A stretch of DNA of 11,741 nucleotides from Chloroflexota bacterium (GCA_005889285.1 VBFF01000076.1:1-11741); one strand, 5' to 3'; numbered from the stretch's first letter, positions 1 to 6,872 are shown. The notes: generated by a model from the letters alone, not told the origin. Numbers and translations: made by a program.

Positions 1-207
1 CCACGCGCCGAGCGCGATGACGAACACGATCGGGATGCCGACGGCAGCCGCCAGCGCGCGCCCTTCAAAGGGGGTAAGCCGGGCGATGACCAGCATCAGG
101 GCGATCCAGGCGAGCGCCGCCACCAGCGCGTGGACGGCGTAGCGCGCGCCGCGAGCGCGCGCGGCGGCGCGGCCGAGCTCGCGAATGATCGCATCGAGAG
201 AGCTCAC
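1..207 (-). CDS. Membrane protein, N-terminal part (runs off left edge)
   Basis: This is the fourth gene of the minus-strand ABC operon; only its first 69 codons are in the window. The frame opens with GTG at 207-205, which overlaps the TGA stop of the permease gene (206-204) as GTGA. This repeats the overlap style of the other two operon junctions and is the main reason for choosing this start. The product begins with a short basic amphipathic stretch (MSSLDAIIRELGRAAARARG). Two hydrophobic segments follow, at about residues 23-43 and 50-68. Large proteins with two N-terminal membrane helices (DUF4175-like) do occur beside such ABC operons, but too little is visible to assign a family. That it is coding rests on the overlap, the uninterrupted frame and the membrane-helix pattern. 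Confidence 0.72.
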   Translation of the reverse strand, partial: MSSLDAIIRELGRAAARARGARYAVHALVAALAWIALMLVIARLTPFEGRALAAAVGIPIVFVIALGAW

Positions 208-1244
208 GTCGTTACCGGCGCCGCGGTGCGCCTCCGCCAGGGCAGGCGCCGTATGGGTGAAAGCAGGATGGCGCCCACGATCAACGCTATCAAAGAGAGC
301 GCGAGCTGCATCGTCACTGTCGCCTGCCAGTATTGCCAGCCGCTGAAGAGCCCGCTCGGAATGGTCGTCCCGCGCGCCTGCACGGGGTTCGACGGCCCTC
401 CGACGATGCCTTTGCCGGGGCCGATCGGGTAGCAGCTCTGGACCCCGGCGGGTGTAGTCGAGCACGCCATTCCAGTCCCACCGGTCGGATAGATGTTGTT
501 GTTGCCGTTGCGGACGCCGAAGTTATTGATGGGCCCGTTCGTGCCGATGGTGAGGAGGGGAAGAATCGGGCTCAGGTAAGTCACCGCCGGGGGAGCCGGT
601 GCGGTCGTAGCGTTGGGGTCGATGTCGGTTGGAAACAGCAGACCGAACAGCAGGCTGCCGGCCAGCAGGATGAAGGCCGCCCCATAGGCGCTGACAGTCG
701 CCGGCAGCGTGCGGCGGAAGGCCGTCGAGCAGGCGATGCCGATGATGCCGAGCGTCAGGGCGCTGACCGCCGTCACCAGGAAGGCCGCGGCGAGCTGGTC
801 CAGTTCGATCCCACCGAACAGAAATACCAGGCTGAAGATCGGCACCGACAGTAACAGGAGCAAGAGCACGAATGACATCGATGCCAGGAGCTTCCCCCAC
901 AGTATCGAAAACGACGGCAGCTTGGTCACAAACAACAGGTCGATCGTCTGCCGCTCGCGTTCACTGCTGATGGCGCCGGCCGTCAGTGCCGGCGTGATAA
1001 AGGCGAGCAGCACCATCTGGAAAAGGACGAGATAGAGAAAGAGGCCCTGGCCGTAGTTCGCCGCCTGGCCCGTGTTGAAGGAGTTGCGCGCGCTAAACGT
1101 CATCGACGAAAAGATCGCCCAGCCCAGGCCACCCAGCAGCAAGATGTAGACCGTCATGGCGACCGGTGAGCGCCAGGTGCGCATCCGGGAGCGATACTCC
1201 TTGGCGACGATCGGATTCCAGAGTGCGACGGCGATCGGGTTCAT
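204..1244 (-). CDS. ABC-2 type transporter permease
   Basis: Predicted 346-aa integral membrane subunit of an ABC exporter, working with the ATPase encoded just upstream. ATG at 1244 overlaps the ATPase stop as ATGA; the frame stays open further upstream, but that part lies opposite the ATPase gene. The N-terminus (residues 1-30, with the KEYRSRMR segment) is cytoplasmic. Hydrophobic segments follow at about 31-48, 68-90, 118-142, 151-172, 183-204 and 308-329. The segment SSERERQTIDLL (93-104) after the second helix matches the conserved cytoplasmic motif of ABC-2 permeases. Between the last two helices lies a Gly/Asn/Pro-rich loop of about 100 residues (205-305), probably outside the cell, with two cysteines (C261, C271) that could form a disulphide. 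The C-terminus is Arg-rich and cytoplasmic. Family assignment is fairly sure; the substrate is unknown. Confidence 0.88.
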   Translation of the reverse strand: MNPIAVALWNPIVAKEYRSRMRTWRSPVAMTVYILLLGGLGWAIFSSMTFSARNSFNTGQAANYGQGLFLYLVLFQMVLLAFITPALTAGAISSERERQTIDLLFVTKLPSFSILWGKLLASMSFVLLLLLLSVPIFSLVFLFGGIELDQLAAAFLVTAVSALTLGIIGIACSTAFRRTLPATVSAYGAAFILLAGSLLFGLLFPTDIDPNATTAPAPPAVTYLSPILPLLTIGTNGPINNFGVRNGNNNIYPTGGTGMACSTTPAGVQSCYPIGPGKGIVGGPSNPVQARGTTIPSGLFSGWQYWQATVTMQLALSLIALIVGAILLSPIRRLPWRRRTAAPVTT

Positions 1245-2164
1245 GGCGCGTCCTCCGTGGCTCGCATGAACGCGTCCTCGAGGCCGCCTTCGAGCTGGCT
1301 GAAACCGGACACCTTTATCCCGGCGGCCGTCAGGGCCTGCAAAATGGCAGCCGCCGTGGCATCGTCGCCTTCGTACTCGGCCTCGATCGCGCCGTTGAGC
1401 GCGCTGAGCGCGTGGATCATCGGCAACGGCTTGAGCACCGCCACCGCCTCTTCGCGTTGCCCGAGGATGGTGATACGCAGCCGCCGCCCGCTGGTCAGCT
1501 GCCGGATGACGTCCAGAACCGGGCCGGTGGCCCGCATTCGACCCTGATCGATGATGCCGACCATGGTGCACAGCTCCGTCAGTTCGGGGAGGATATGGCT
1601 CGAGATCACGATCGTCTTCCCCATTTTCTGAAGCTCTTTCAAAATCTCGCGCATCTCGACGCGGGCGCGCGGATCCAGTCCCGAGGCGGGCTCGTCAAGG
1701 AGCAACACGGCCGGGTCGTGGACGAGGGCCCGTGCCAGGCAGAGCCGCTGCTTGAGCCCGCGCGACAGTGTGTCAACGGCCTGGTCACGCCGATCCGATA
1801 GTCCGACCAGCTCGAGCAGGTCATCGGTGATCTTCTTGCGCCGCGCCCTGGGCTGCCGGTAGCAGGCGGCGTAGAAATCCAGGTACTCCGCCGAGGTGAG
1901 CTGGTCGTAGACACCGAAGAAGTCCGGCATGTAACCGAGGCGCTCGTGCACGCGATCCGGCTGCATGGTCACGTCGGCCCCGTCGACGAACGCGCGTCCC
2001 GTGGTTGGCTCCATCAGGGCCGCCAGGATACGGAGTGTCGTCGTCTTCCCGGCGCCGTTCGGTCCGACAAAGCCGAAGATCTCTCCTCGGGGTACCTCGA
2101 ATGAGACGGCGTCCAGAGCGGTCCGCCGGCCGTAGATCTTGGTGAGCTGCTCGACCGCGATCAC
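1241..2164 (-). CDS. ABC transporter ATP-binding protein
   Basis: 307-aa nucleotide-binding subunit that should power the adjacent ABC-2 permease. Visible motifs are Walker A GPNGAGKTT (34-42), a signature region LSRGLKQR (133-140, a variant of LSGGQ), Walker B VLLLDEP (153-159), the D-loop SGLD (161-164) and the switch histidine H190 in VISSH. The Q-loop position reads YMPDFFGVYDQLT, with Asp81 where many ABC ATPases have Gln. The variant signature and this Asp are, from memory, common in the CcmA/NatA-like group that pairs with ABC-2 permeases. Residues after about 220 form a C-terminal regulatory region. The GTG start at 2164 overlaps the upstream stop as GTGA. The frame continues upstream to 2329, but that part lies opposite the preceding gene and looks unrelated to an ATPase. 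Confidence 0.95.
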   Translation of the reverse strand: MIAVEQLTKIYGRRTALDAVSFEVPRGEIFGFVGPNGAGKTTTLRILAALMEPTTGRAFVDGADVTMQPDRVHERLGYMPDFFGVYDQLTSAEYLDFYAACYRQPRARRKKITDDLLELVGLSDRRDQAVDTLSRGLKQRLCLARALVHDPAVLLLDEPASGLDPRARVEMREILKELQKMGKTIVISSHILPELTELCTMVGIIDQGRMRATGPVLDVIRQLTSGRRLRITILGQREEAVAVLKPLPMIHALSALNGAIEAEYEGDDATAAAILQALTAAGIKVSGFSQLEGGLEDAFMRATEDAP

Positions 2165-4602
2165 TGGACCGTCCCCGAGAGCGTGATGGCGCCGGCGGCG
2201 AAGCCGCTCGTCGTGCTCAGCCGCAGGCGGACCAGGCCGGTCTGCGGGTCGACGGCGCTGTCCGGTAGCGTCGTCACGCCGTTGTCCTGGTAGGGAACGT
2301 CTATCCACGCGGATCGCGACCAGTCCCACGCTTCGCTTTGGAGTGCTGTCAGTCTCGTGCCAGGTGCCGGGGCGGGGAAGACCTTGCCGCCGTACGGATT
2401 AGAGGCGTTCAGACTGGCACCGGTAAGGTGCCGGCCGGCGGCAAGCGAGGGCGAAAATTCATAGGTCACACTGCCACTCTGAAGTAGCAGCATGCCCGGC
2501 GGTCCCTGGCCCTGTGAGTCGCCCACGACATCCACGATGCGGCCGCTCACGACGCCAGCTGGCAACGAGCCCGTACCAATCTCGTCCAGCGGCAGCGACA
2601 GGGCCACGGCAGATTCGCTTGTGGATCGCGGATGACTGCCATTGACGGTCACATCCTGGAAGGGCTGATGCGTCCAGGCGACGATCATGGGCGTGCTCGT
2701 GAGGGAGATGCCGTTGAAGCTTCCTCCAGCTACCAACAGGGAGAGAATCTGGGTCTTCGCGTAGTCTTCACGCTGCGCGTCGGTCGGCTGGTTTGTCGGC
2801 TGGCCATTGAAGAATGTGCTGCCGTAGATGCGGGTGTAAACCGGCTGTCCCGACTGGTTGGCGGGCTTCACGTCCAGGCTGACGCTCGTCGTGGCCCCCG
2901 GTCGTAGCGCGCCAACGGTCTGAAAATTGTCACCCATGATGAGGACGCCATCGGTGAAGTCCAGGTTGGAGTGATTCTCGATCGTGCCGGTGAGCTTCCC
3001 GTTGACGAGCTTGACGTGGGCCGCCAGCTGTGGAGCCGAGGTCAGGGACTCGGTCGCGAAGCCGCTCAACGCAAAGGCGGTCATTCCGGGCAGGATGATG
3101 TTGTTGCGGTCGACATCGACGCGGATGCCCGAGCGAGATCCCGTTCCAAAGCCCGACACGTCATAGGCGCCGTTGCCGGCAATCGGGCTGATCAGCAACG
3201 GGCTGCCGCTGATGCTGGCCTGGTAATCGCCACGACTCGGCGCCATAATCCCCGTGTATGTCTCCTGGTAGGCGCGATCCCAGCCCGGCTGTAGGTGCAG
3301 GATCGTGATCTGGTTGGCTTGTACCGACCGGCCTTTGGTGAAGACCCCCGCTCCGTAGGCGCCGCCGGCGGCGATCACGGCGATGAGGGGCACCGTGACC
3401 CAGGCGAGGGCGCGTCGCCGCATCGCCCCTAGCACGAGATAATTCACCGGACCGACGAGCAGCACGTAGAGCAGCACGAGCGCACCGGTCAGTTGCAGAG
3501 AGGGAAGGTCGAGTCCCGGGAGGTTGCCCAACGTGGAGCTGAGTGCGCTGCTCCTGGTACCGATCGTCGATTGCACGCCAAAAGGCACAGGGCCCATCCC
3601 TCCGGCGTAGAGGGTCGTCTGGCCCGCGTTGCTGGAGCCAAAGACGGCGCGCGCGATGAGCTGGCGCAGCAGGGGGCCGGTGCCGCTCCAACCGGCGACG
3701 GGTTCCTGGTTCCAGTCGAAGGTCGCCAGGGTGACGATTCCCTCGCCCAACCGCCGTTCAAGCAGAAGGGGCTGGGCACCCGCCGCCAGCCACGCCGGCG
3801 CGGTAGTGATCTGGGTGCCGGTCGCCACCTCGACGGGGCTACCGCCCAGCAGGGCCGTGGTGACGCTGGCCGTGCCACTGATGGCCATCGGCAGGATCGC
3901 GGGGGACAGCCCGGCCAGCGTCTTGCGCCAGGCGGCGCCGGTGCCAAGCAAAAGATCGCCGCCGGAGCGGACGAAGTCGCTGATGGCCGTCTTCTGCCCC
4001 GATGTGAGGCTGTCCGTCGCGAAGTCGTCGATGGCGAGAATGTCGAACGCGCGCAGCGGAATCGCCGTCTCGGCGATGTCGTCAGCCCGCAGGTGGACCA
4101 CCCGGGCGGCAACGCTGGCCGGGTGAACGGCGGCGAAACCGTCGAGCGACGTGGGTTGGTCGGAGAGCACGCCGATCAAGGTCGAGGTTGTGCTTGCCGA
4201 CGCCGCATCTTTGGAGACGATCACTCGGGCGTTCTGAACGATTCTGGCCGTGATGGTTGCGCCGGTCGTGTCCACGGTCACATACGTTCGGATGCGCTTG
4301 CTGGATCCGGTCGCGAGACTGATCGACTCGTGGTAGAGGGGAAGGCCGGTGACGCCGGGTTGGCCGTTGAGCGACTCCTGCACCTCGAGCGTGCCGTCAA
4401 CCCCCGGGCCGGCGTTCTTGGCATCGATGGTAACCGGCATCCACTCGCCGGCTTTGACGACATCCTGGTAACCGACGTGGACGGTGAGCGTGACGCCAGC
4501 GGCGGCCACGGCGCCGACGGACGCTGCCGCGAGGCCGGTCGCGGTCAGCAAAGCGGCCAGGGCGACCCGCGCGGGCAGGCGGCAGCGACGCTGGGCGTGC
4601 AT
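2161..4602 (-). CDS. Exported two-TM protein of ABC operon (GldG-like layout)
   Basis: 813-aa protein and first gene of the operon. Residues 1-35 form a signal peptide or anchor: basic start, hydrophobic core ALLTATGLAAASVGAVAAA. An extracytoplasmic beta-rich region follows (about 36-140). Next comes an alpha/beta segment resembling a glutamine-amidotransferase-like fold (about 142-335), containing DILAIDDF (187-194) and SGGDLLLGTGAAW (213-225). Two transmembrane helices lie at about 370-391 and 398-420, joined by a short basic turn (AMRRRAL) and containing GPVNYLVLG. The remaining roughly 390 residues are beta-rich and probably outside the cell; no third helix is seen at the C-terminus. The order of domains recalls the auxiliary subunits of Gld-type ABC systems. 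I do not recognise an exact family, and its enzymatic capacity is doubtful because no catalytic Cys-His pair stands out. The ATG at 4602 has no Shine-Dalgarno site, and an ECF-type promoter ends 8 bases upstream. Confidence 0.85.
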   Translation of the reverse strand: MHAQRRCRLPARVALAALLTATGLAAASVGAVAAAGVTLTVHVGYQDVVKAGEWMPVTIDAKNAGPGVDGTLEVQESLNGQPGVTGLPLYHESISLATGSSKRIRTYVTVDTTGATITARIVQNARVIVSKDAASASTTSTLIGVLSDQPTSLDGFAAVHPASVAARVVHLRADDIAETAIPLRAFDILAIDDFATDSLTSGQKTAISDFVRSGGDLLLGTGAAWRKTLAGLSPAILPMAISGTASVTTALLGGSPVEVATGTQITTAPAWLAAGAQPLLLERRLGEGIVTLATFDWNQEPVAGWSGTGPLLRQLIARAVFGSSNAGQTTLYAGGMGPVPFGVQSTIGTRSSALSSTLGNLPGLDLPSLQLTGALVLLYVLLVGPVNYLVLGAMRRRALAWVTVPLIAVIAAGGAYGAGVFTKGRSVQANQITILHLQPGWDRAYQETYTGIMAPSRGDYQASISGSPLLISPIAGNGAYDVSGFGTGSRSGIRVDVDRNNIILPGMTAFALSGFATESLTSAPQLAAHVKLVNGKLTGTIENHSNLDFTDGVLIMGDNFQTVGALRPGATTSVSLDVKPANQSGQPVYTRIYGSTFFNGQPTNQPTDAQREDYAKTQILSLLVAGGSFNGISLTSTPMIVAWTHQPFQDVTVNGSHPRSTSESAVALSLPLDEIGTGSLPAGVVSGRIVDVVGDSQGQGPPGMLLLQSGSVTYEFSPSLAAGRHLTGASLNASNPYGGKVFPAPAPGTRLTALQSEAWDWSRSAWIDVPYQDNGVTTLPDSAVDPQTGLVRLRLSTTSGFAAGAITLSGTVQ

Positions 4603-4610
4603 CTATTGCA

Positions 4611-4639
4611 TTAAGACGGCTGCCGGAGGAAAAAGTTCC
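4611..4639 (-). promoter_or_regulatory. ECF-sigma-type promoter of the ABC operon
   Basis: Read on the minus strand, GGAACTT (4639-4633) and GTCTTAA (4617-4611) are separated by exactly 15 bases. This is the layout known for RpoE-like ECF promoters. The -10 element ends 8 bases before the ATG at 4602, so transcription should begin at or within a few bases of that ATG. The same motif with the same spacing lies at the start of the divergent ECF sigma gene (4942-4969). The sequence match is direct; recognition by that sigma factor is inferred. Confidence 0.68.
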
Positions 4640-4764
4640 GTTCTCGCCTCTTCGGCGGCAGTATGGCGGGGTGGCGGGGGCCCGTCAATCGGTCGGCGGC
4701 CTGGCAACGCCCGGAAATGGACGGACAGTGATGTGGTGGCGCGGCCACTGGTCTTATTCGTTAC

Positions 4765-4847
4765 TGCCGGAGGAGGGACTCGAACCCACACGGACTTACG
4801 CCCAGGCGCTTTTGAGGCGCCCTCGTCTACCATTCCGACACTCCGGC
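4765..4847 (-). tRNA. tRNA-Leu (anticodon CAA)
   Basis: The acceptor strands GCCGGAG (4847-4841) and CTCCGGC (4772-4766) pair perfectly, with discriminator A at 4765. The D-arm has the TCG/CGA stem. The anticodon stem GGCGC/GCGCC encloses loop CTCAAAA (4816-4810), giving anticodon CAA at 4814-4812. A long variable arm (GGGC/GTCC stem, GTAA loop) marks a class II tRNA, and together with the anticodon identifies leucine. The T-loop is TTCGAGT. CCA is not encoded; the next bases are GTA. The T-stem carries one T-T opposition (4788 with 4774). The gene stands alone, 163 bases upstream of the ABC operon start on the same strand. I see no convincing terminator after it. Confidence 0.95.
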
Positions 4848-4861
4848 GTGCCGGTCATTGT

Positions 4862-4915
4862 CTCAAACGCCTCAAACGCTCGCATCGCAATGACGTCTCA
4901 AACGCTCGTATGGCA
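4862..4915. repeat. Short direct repeats (CTCAAACGC units)
   Basis: The core CTCAAACGC occurs three times, at 4862-4870, 4871-4879 and 4897-4905. The second and third copies extend to 19 bases (4871-4889 and 4897-4915) with 17 identities and a 26-base period. GTCTCAAACGC (11 bases) is also exact at 4860-4870 and 4895-4905. The repeats lie between the 5' end of the tRNA and the sigma gene. They may simply be replication slippage, or they may be sites for a regulator. Confidence 0.6.
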
Positions 4916-4941
4916 CCGAGCGCCACTCGCGTGAGGCGGCG

Positions 4942-4969
4942 GGAACTTATTAGGGATGTTTCCGTCTAA
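4942..4969 (+). promoter_or_regulatory. ECF-sigma-type promoter, probable autoregulatory site
   Basis: GGAACTT (4942-4948), 15 bases, then GTCTAA (4964-4969). This matches the RpoE-type ECF consensus closely and matches the divergent site at 4639-4611. Positive autoregulation is common for ECF sigma genes. The difficulty is that the apparent sigma start codon (ATG 4956) lies between the two elements, so a transcript from this promoter would start near 4976 and lack that ATG. Confidence 0.55.
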
Positions 4970-5558
4970 CAACTCGAACGACGATCGCGACCTGGTGGGC
5001 CGGGCCCGCCGGGGCGATCGGGAGGCGTTTACCCAATTGATCGTGCAATATCAGGTGCCGCTCTACAACATGGCGCTGCGGATGGTCGGCAAACCGGACG
5101 ATGCCGCCGACATCGCGCAGGAGGCGTTTCTTCGCGCCTGGGAGAAGATCCGCACACTGCGCGAGGCGCCCTTCAAGTCCTGGCTGTTCCAGATCGCCGC
5201 CAACCTCTGTTATGACCACTTCCGGCGTGGCCGGCGGTACGGCGTCATGCCCGACGAAGAAATCACCAGCAATGTCGTCGGGCTCGGGATCGCGACCCCG
5301 GGTCCGCAGGAGCGCGCCGAAGCGAACGAGCGGACGCGCCTGGTGCGCGATTGCATTCAAGCGCTGGATCACGACATGCGCATCGCCATCGTGCTGCGCG
5401 ACGTGAACGGCATGGCGTACGAGGAGATCGCTGCCGTACTTCGTGTGCCGCTCGGCACCGTCAAATCGCGGATCGCCCGCGCGCGCGCGCAGGTCCAGGA
5501 GCAGCTGCAGCGGCATCCGGATTTTTTTCCCACCACGGAGGATGCCCATGCCGAGTGA
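4956..5558 (+). CDS. ECF RNA polymerase sigma factor (sigma-70 family)
   Basis: 200-aa sigma factor containing only regions 2 and 4, as expected for the extracytoplasmic-function group. Region 2 spans about 12-92: DLVGRARRGDREAF (12-25), DDAADIAQEAFLRAW (48-62, core-RNA-polymerase binding) and FKSWLFQIAANLCYDHFRR (73-91, -10 recognition). Region 4 spans about 126-185: helix-turn-helix YEEIAAVLRVPLGTVKSRIARAR (155-177), which contacts the -35 element. A linker of about 35 residues joins them. The gene overlaps the anti-sigma gene by 11 bases. ATG 4956 gives the complete region 2, but it has no spaced Shine-Dalgarno site and lies inside an ECF-type promoter. GTG 4995 (codon 14) is the next candidate and would remove the first turn of region 2. 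The function call is secure; the start is not. Confidence 0.95.
   Translation: MFPSNNSNDDRDLVGRARRGDREAFTQLIVQYQVPLYNMALRMVGKPDDAADIAQEAFLRAWEKIRTLREAPFKSWLFQIAANLCYDHFRRGRRYGVMPDEEITSNVVGLGIATPGPQERAEANERTRLVRDCIQALDHDMRIAIVLRDVNGMAYEEIAAVLRVPLGTVKSRIARARAQVQEQLQRHPDFFPTTEDAHAE
5537..5541 (+). promoter_or_regulatory. Shine-Dalgarno site deciding the anti-sigma start
   Basis: GGAGG is directly adjacent to a first ATG (5542) but 6 bases from a second in-frame ATG (5548). Normal spacing therefore favours 5548. It lies inside the end of the sigma gene, consistent with coupled translation. Confidence 0.7.
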
Positions 5559-6369
5559 GCCGCGGACCCCGGCCGAGCCGACGCTGGAGGAGCTCTCTGC
5601 CTATCTCGACCATGAGCTCGACTCGGCGGCCGAGGCTCGCGTCGCCGACCATGTCGCCGCCTGTGACCAATGCCGGGCTCGCCTCGAGGGCCTGCGCGAA
5701 ACGGCCCATGCCATCCGTGCCTTGCCGATGGAGACACCGCCCCGAAGGTTCACCATCCCGGAGCAGCGCCGCCGGGGATGGCGATGGGCGCCGGCAGGTT
5801 GGATCGGAAGTGCAGCGGTGGCGCTGCTGCTGATCGCCGTGGGTATCCAGAATCTGCACCTCCCGGCGGGTCCCACCGCGACATCGGGTTCGTTCAGCAC
5901 GAACAGCGGCGGCCTGGCAAATGCTCCCGCCACCCGGAGCGAGAAAGGCGCCGTGCCGCCGCTCTCGGCGCCGAGCCCGTTCACGCAACAGTTCGACGCG
6001 CAATCCGCAGGGGCGGCCACGAATGCCGCGACCGTGGTGGATTCAAGCAACAGCGCGCGACGGCTCTACCCAGCGAATGACAGGATGCGCGTGACCGTCC
6101 AGTTGATCGGCTCGCCGTCGACCTCCCTTCAGAGCGCTGACCAGGGGCTCACCCTGACCCTGGTCCGCAACGGGCAGGGCGTCGCGCTCCGTCCGGTCGG
6201 CGTCGAGAGCTTCAACGGTACGCCGATCTTTGGCGGCTGGTATGACCTCGCCAGCTTCCCCCTGTCGGCACCGCTCGCCGGCGATTATCGGCTCCAAGCG
6301 ACCTGGTTGATTCCCGATGGGTCGGGACGGGTGCTCCAAGTGAGCGTCCCGGTCCGGATCGCGGGCTAG
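5548..6369 (+). CDS. Zinc-binding (ZAS) membrane anti-sigma factor
   Basis: 273-aa single-pass membrane protein, the expected partner and inhibitor of the sigma factor encoded immediately upstream. Residues 12-50 form the cytoplasmic anti-sigma domain: LSAYLDHELD (16-25), then H35, C39 and C42 in the zinc motif H-x3-C-x2-C. One hydrophobic helix is at about 83-100. About 170 residues follow outside the membrane. Of these, 103-185 are Ser/Ala/Thr/Asn-rich and probably flexible; 186-273 look beta-rich (VTVQLIG, LTLTLVRNG, DYRLQATWLIP) and could sense an envelope signal. No signalling ligand can be named. The start at 5548 is set by GGAGG; 5542 would add two residues. The stop overlaps that of the convergent nuclease gene. 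Confidence 0.93.
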   Translation: MPSEPRTPAEPTLEELSAYLDHELDSAAEARVADHVAACDQCRARLEGLRETAHAIRALPMETPPRRFTIPEQRRRGWRWAPAGWIGSAAVALLLIAVGIQNLHLPAGPTATSGSFSTNSGGLANAPATRSEKGAVPPLSAPSPFTQQFDAQSAGAATNAATVVDSSNSARRLYPANDRMRVTVQLIGSPSTSLQSADQGLTLTLVRNGQGVALRPVGVESFNGTPIFGGWYDLASFPLSAPLAGDYRLQATWLIPDGSGRVLQVSVPVRIAG

Positions 6370-6872
6370 CTCTTCTCCGGCGGGGGGCCTTCGAGGTCGG
6401 GCAGGTCCATGCTGTTGATCAGCTCTTTGAAGATCGAGAGTTTGTCCTCTTCTTCTTCTTCTTTCTCGGGGAACACGCCAGCCTTGTCGAGAACGTCCTG
6501 TGAGACGAGGATCGGACACGTCATCCGTACGGCGAGCGCGATCGCATCGCTCGGCCGCGAGTCGATCTCGACCTCCTTCCCATTGACGGCGAGAAACAAT
6601 CGCGCAAAGAAGACCTCGTTCGTGAGCGACGTCACCTGGATCTTCTTGAGGCGCATCTCGGCGCTCTGCAAAATATTCGCCAGGAGGTCGTGCGTGATGG
6701 GCCGCTCCGGGGTGATGCCCGTGATCTTCAGCGCGATCGCGTTGGCTTCGTAGATGCCGATCCAGATGGGCAAATAGCGTTCGGTCTCTTTCTCTTTCAG
6801 AATCACGACGTGCTGCCCGCTGGGCATGTGCACCCGGATGGAGTCGACCTGCATTTCGACGAATTTAGCCAT
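6366..6872 (-). CDS. Bifunctional nuclease family protein (DUF151)
   Basis: 168-aa DUF151/BFN-domain protein. Family members have been described as RNases/DNases or stress-response proteins, but for most the biological role is unknown. Recognisable conserved parts are LPIWIGIYEANAIAL (34-48), RPITHDLLANIL (57-68), FFARLFL (88-94) and the diagnostic DSRPSDAIALAVR (104-116). After the domain comes an acidic run EKEEEEED (136-143), encoded by a CTT-rich tract near 6444-6463, and then the helix KLSIFKELINSMDLPDL often seen at the end of this family. ATG 6872 has no clear Shine-Dalgarno site. The gene is divergent from polA (51 bases apart) and convergent with the anti-sigma gene, with the two stop codons overlapping. 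Confidence 0.92.
   Translation of the reverse strand: MAKFVEMQVDSIRVHMPSGQHVVILKEKETERYLPIWIGIYEANAIALKITGITPERPITHDLLANILQSAEMRLKKIQVTSLTNEVFFARLFLAVNGKEVEIDSRPSDAIALAVRMTCPILVSQDVLDKAGVFPEKEEEEEDKLSIFKELINSMDLPDLEGPPPEKS

Noticed and set aside
1245..1571. Upstream extension of the permease reading frame
   Set aside because: It is His/Arg-rich, lies opposite the ATPase C-terminus in another frame, and ATG 1244 gives a normal permease N-terminus in an ATGA overlap.
1166..1801. Plus-strand open frame opposite the ATPase gene
   Set aside because: The minus strand encodes clear Walker motifs; the plus frame has no recognisable features.
2165..2329. Upstream extension of the ATPase reading frame
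   Set aside because: The extension is Arg/Pro-rich, lies inside the preceding gene, and the ATPase domain starts exactly after GTG 2164 in a GTGA overlap.
3493..4614. Long plus-strand open frame (373 codons) opposite the exported ABC-operon protein
   Set aside because: It is Gly/Arg/Asp-rich with no domain pattern and is the expected by-product of GC-rich coding on the other strand, which has a signal peptide and membrane helices.
4736..4748. GTGGC-GCG-GCCAC hairpin downstream of tRNA-Leu as a terminator
   Set aside because: The stem is only 5 bp and no T-run follows on the minus strand.
5477..5492. Alternating CG tract as a possible Z-DNA element
   Set aside because: It encodes the conserved Arg/Ala-rich recognition helix of sigma region 4 in a GC-rich genome, which explains it.
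6444..6467. CTT-rich tract as a microsatellite or phase-variable repeat
   Set aside because: It encodes the acidic tail of the DUF151 protein in frame; the unit is three bases and interrupted, so length changes would not shift the frame.
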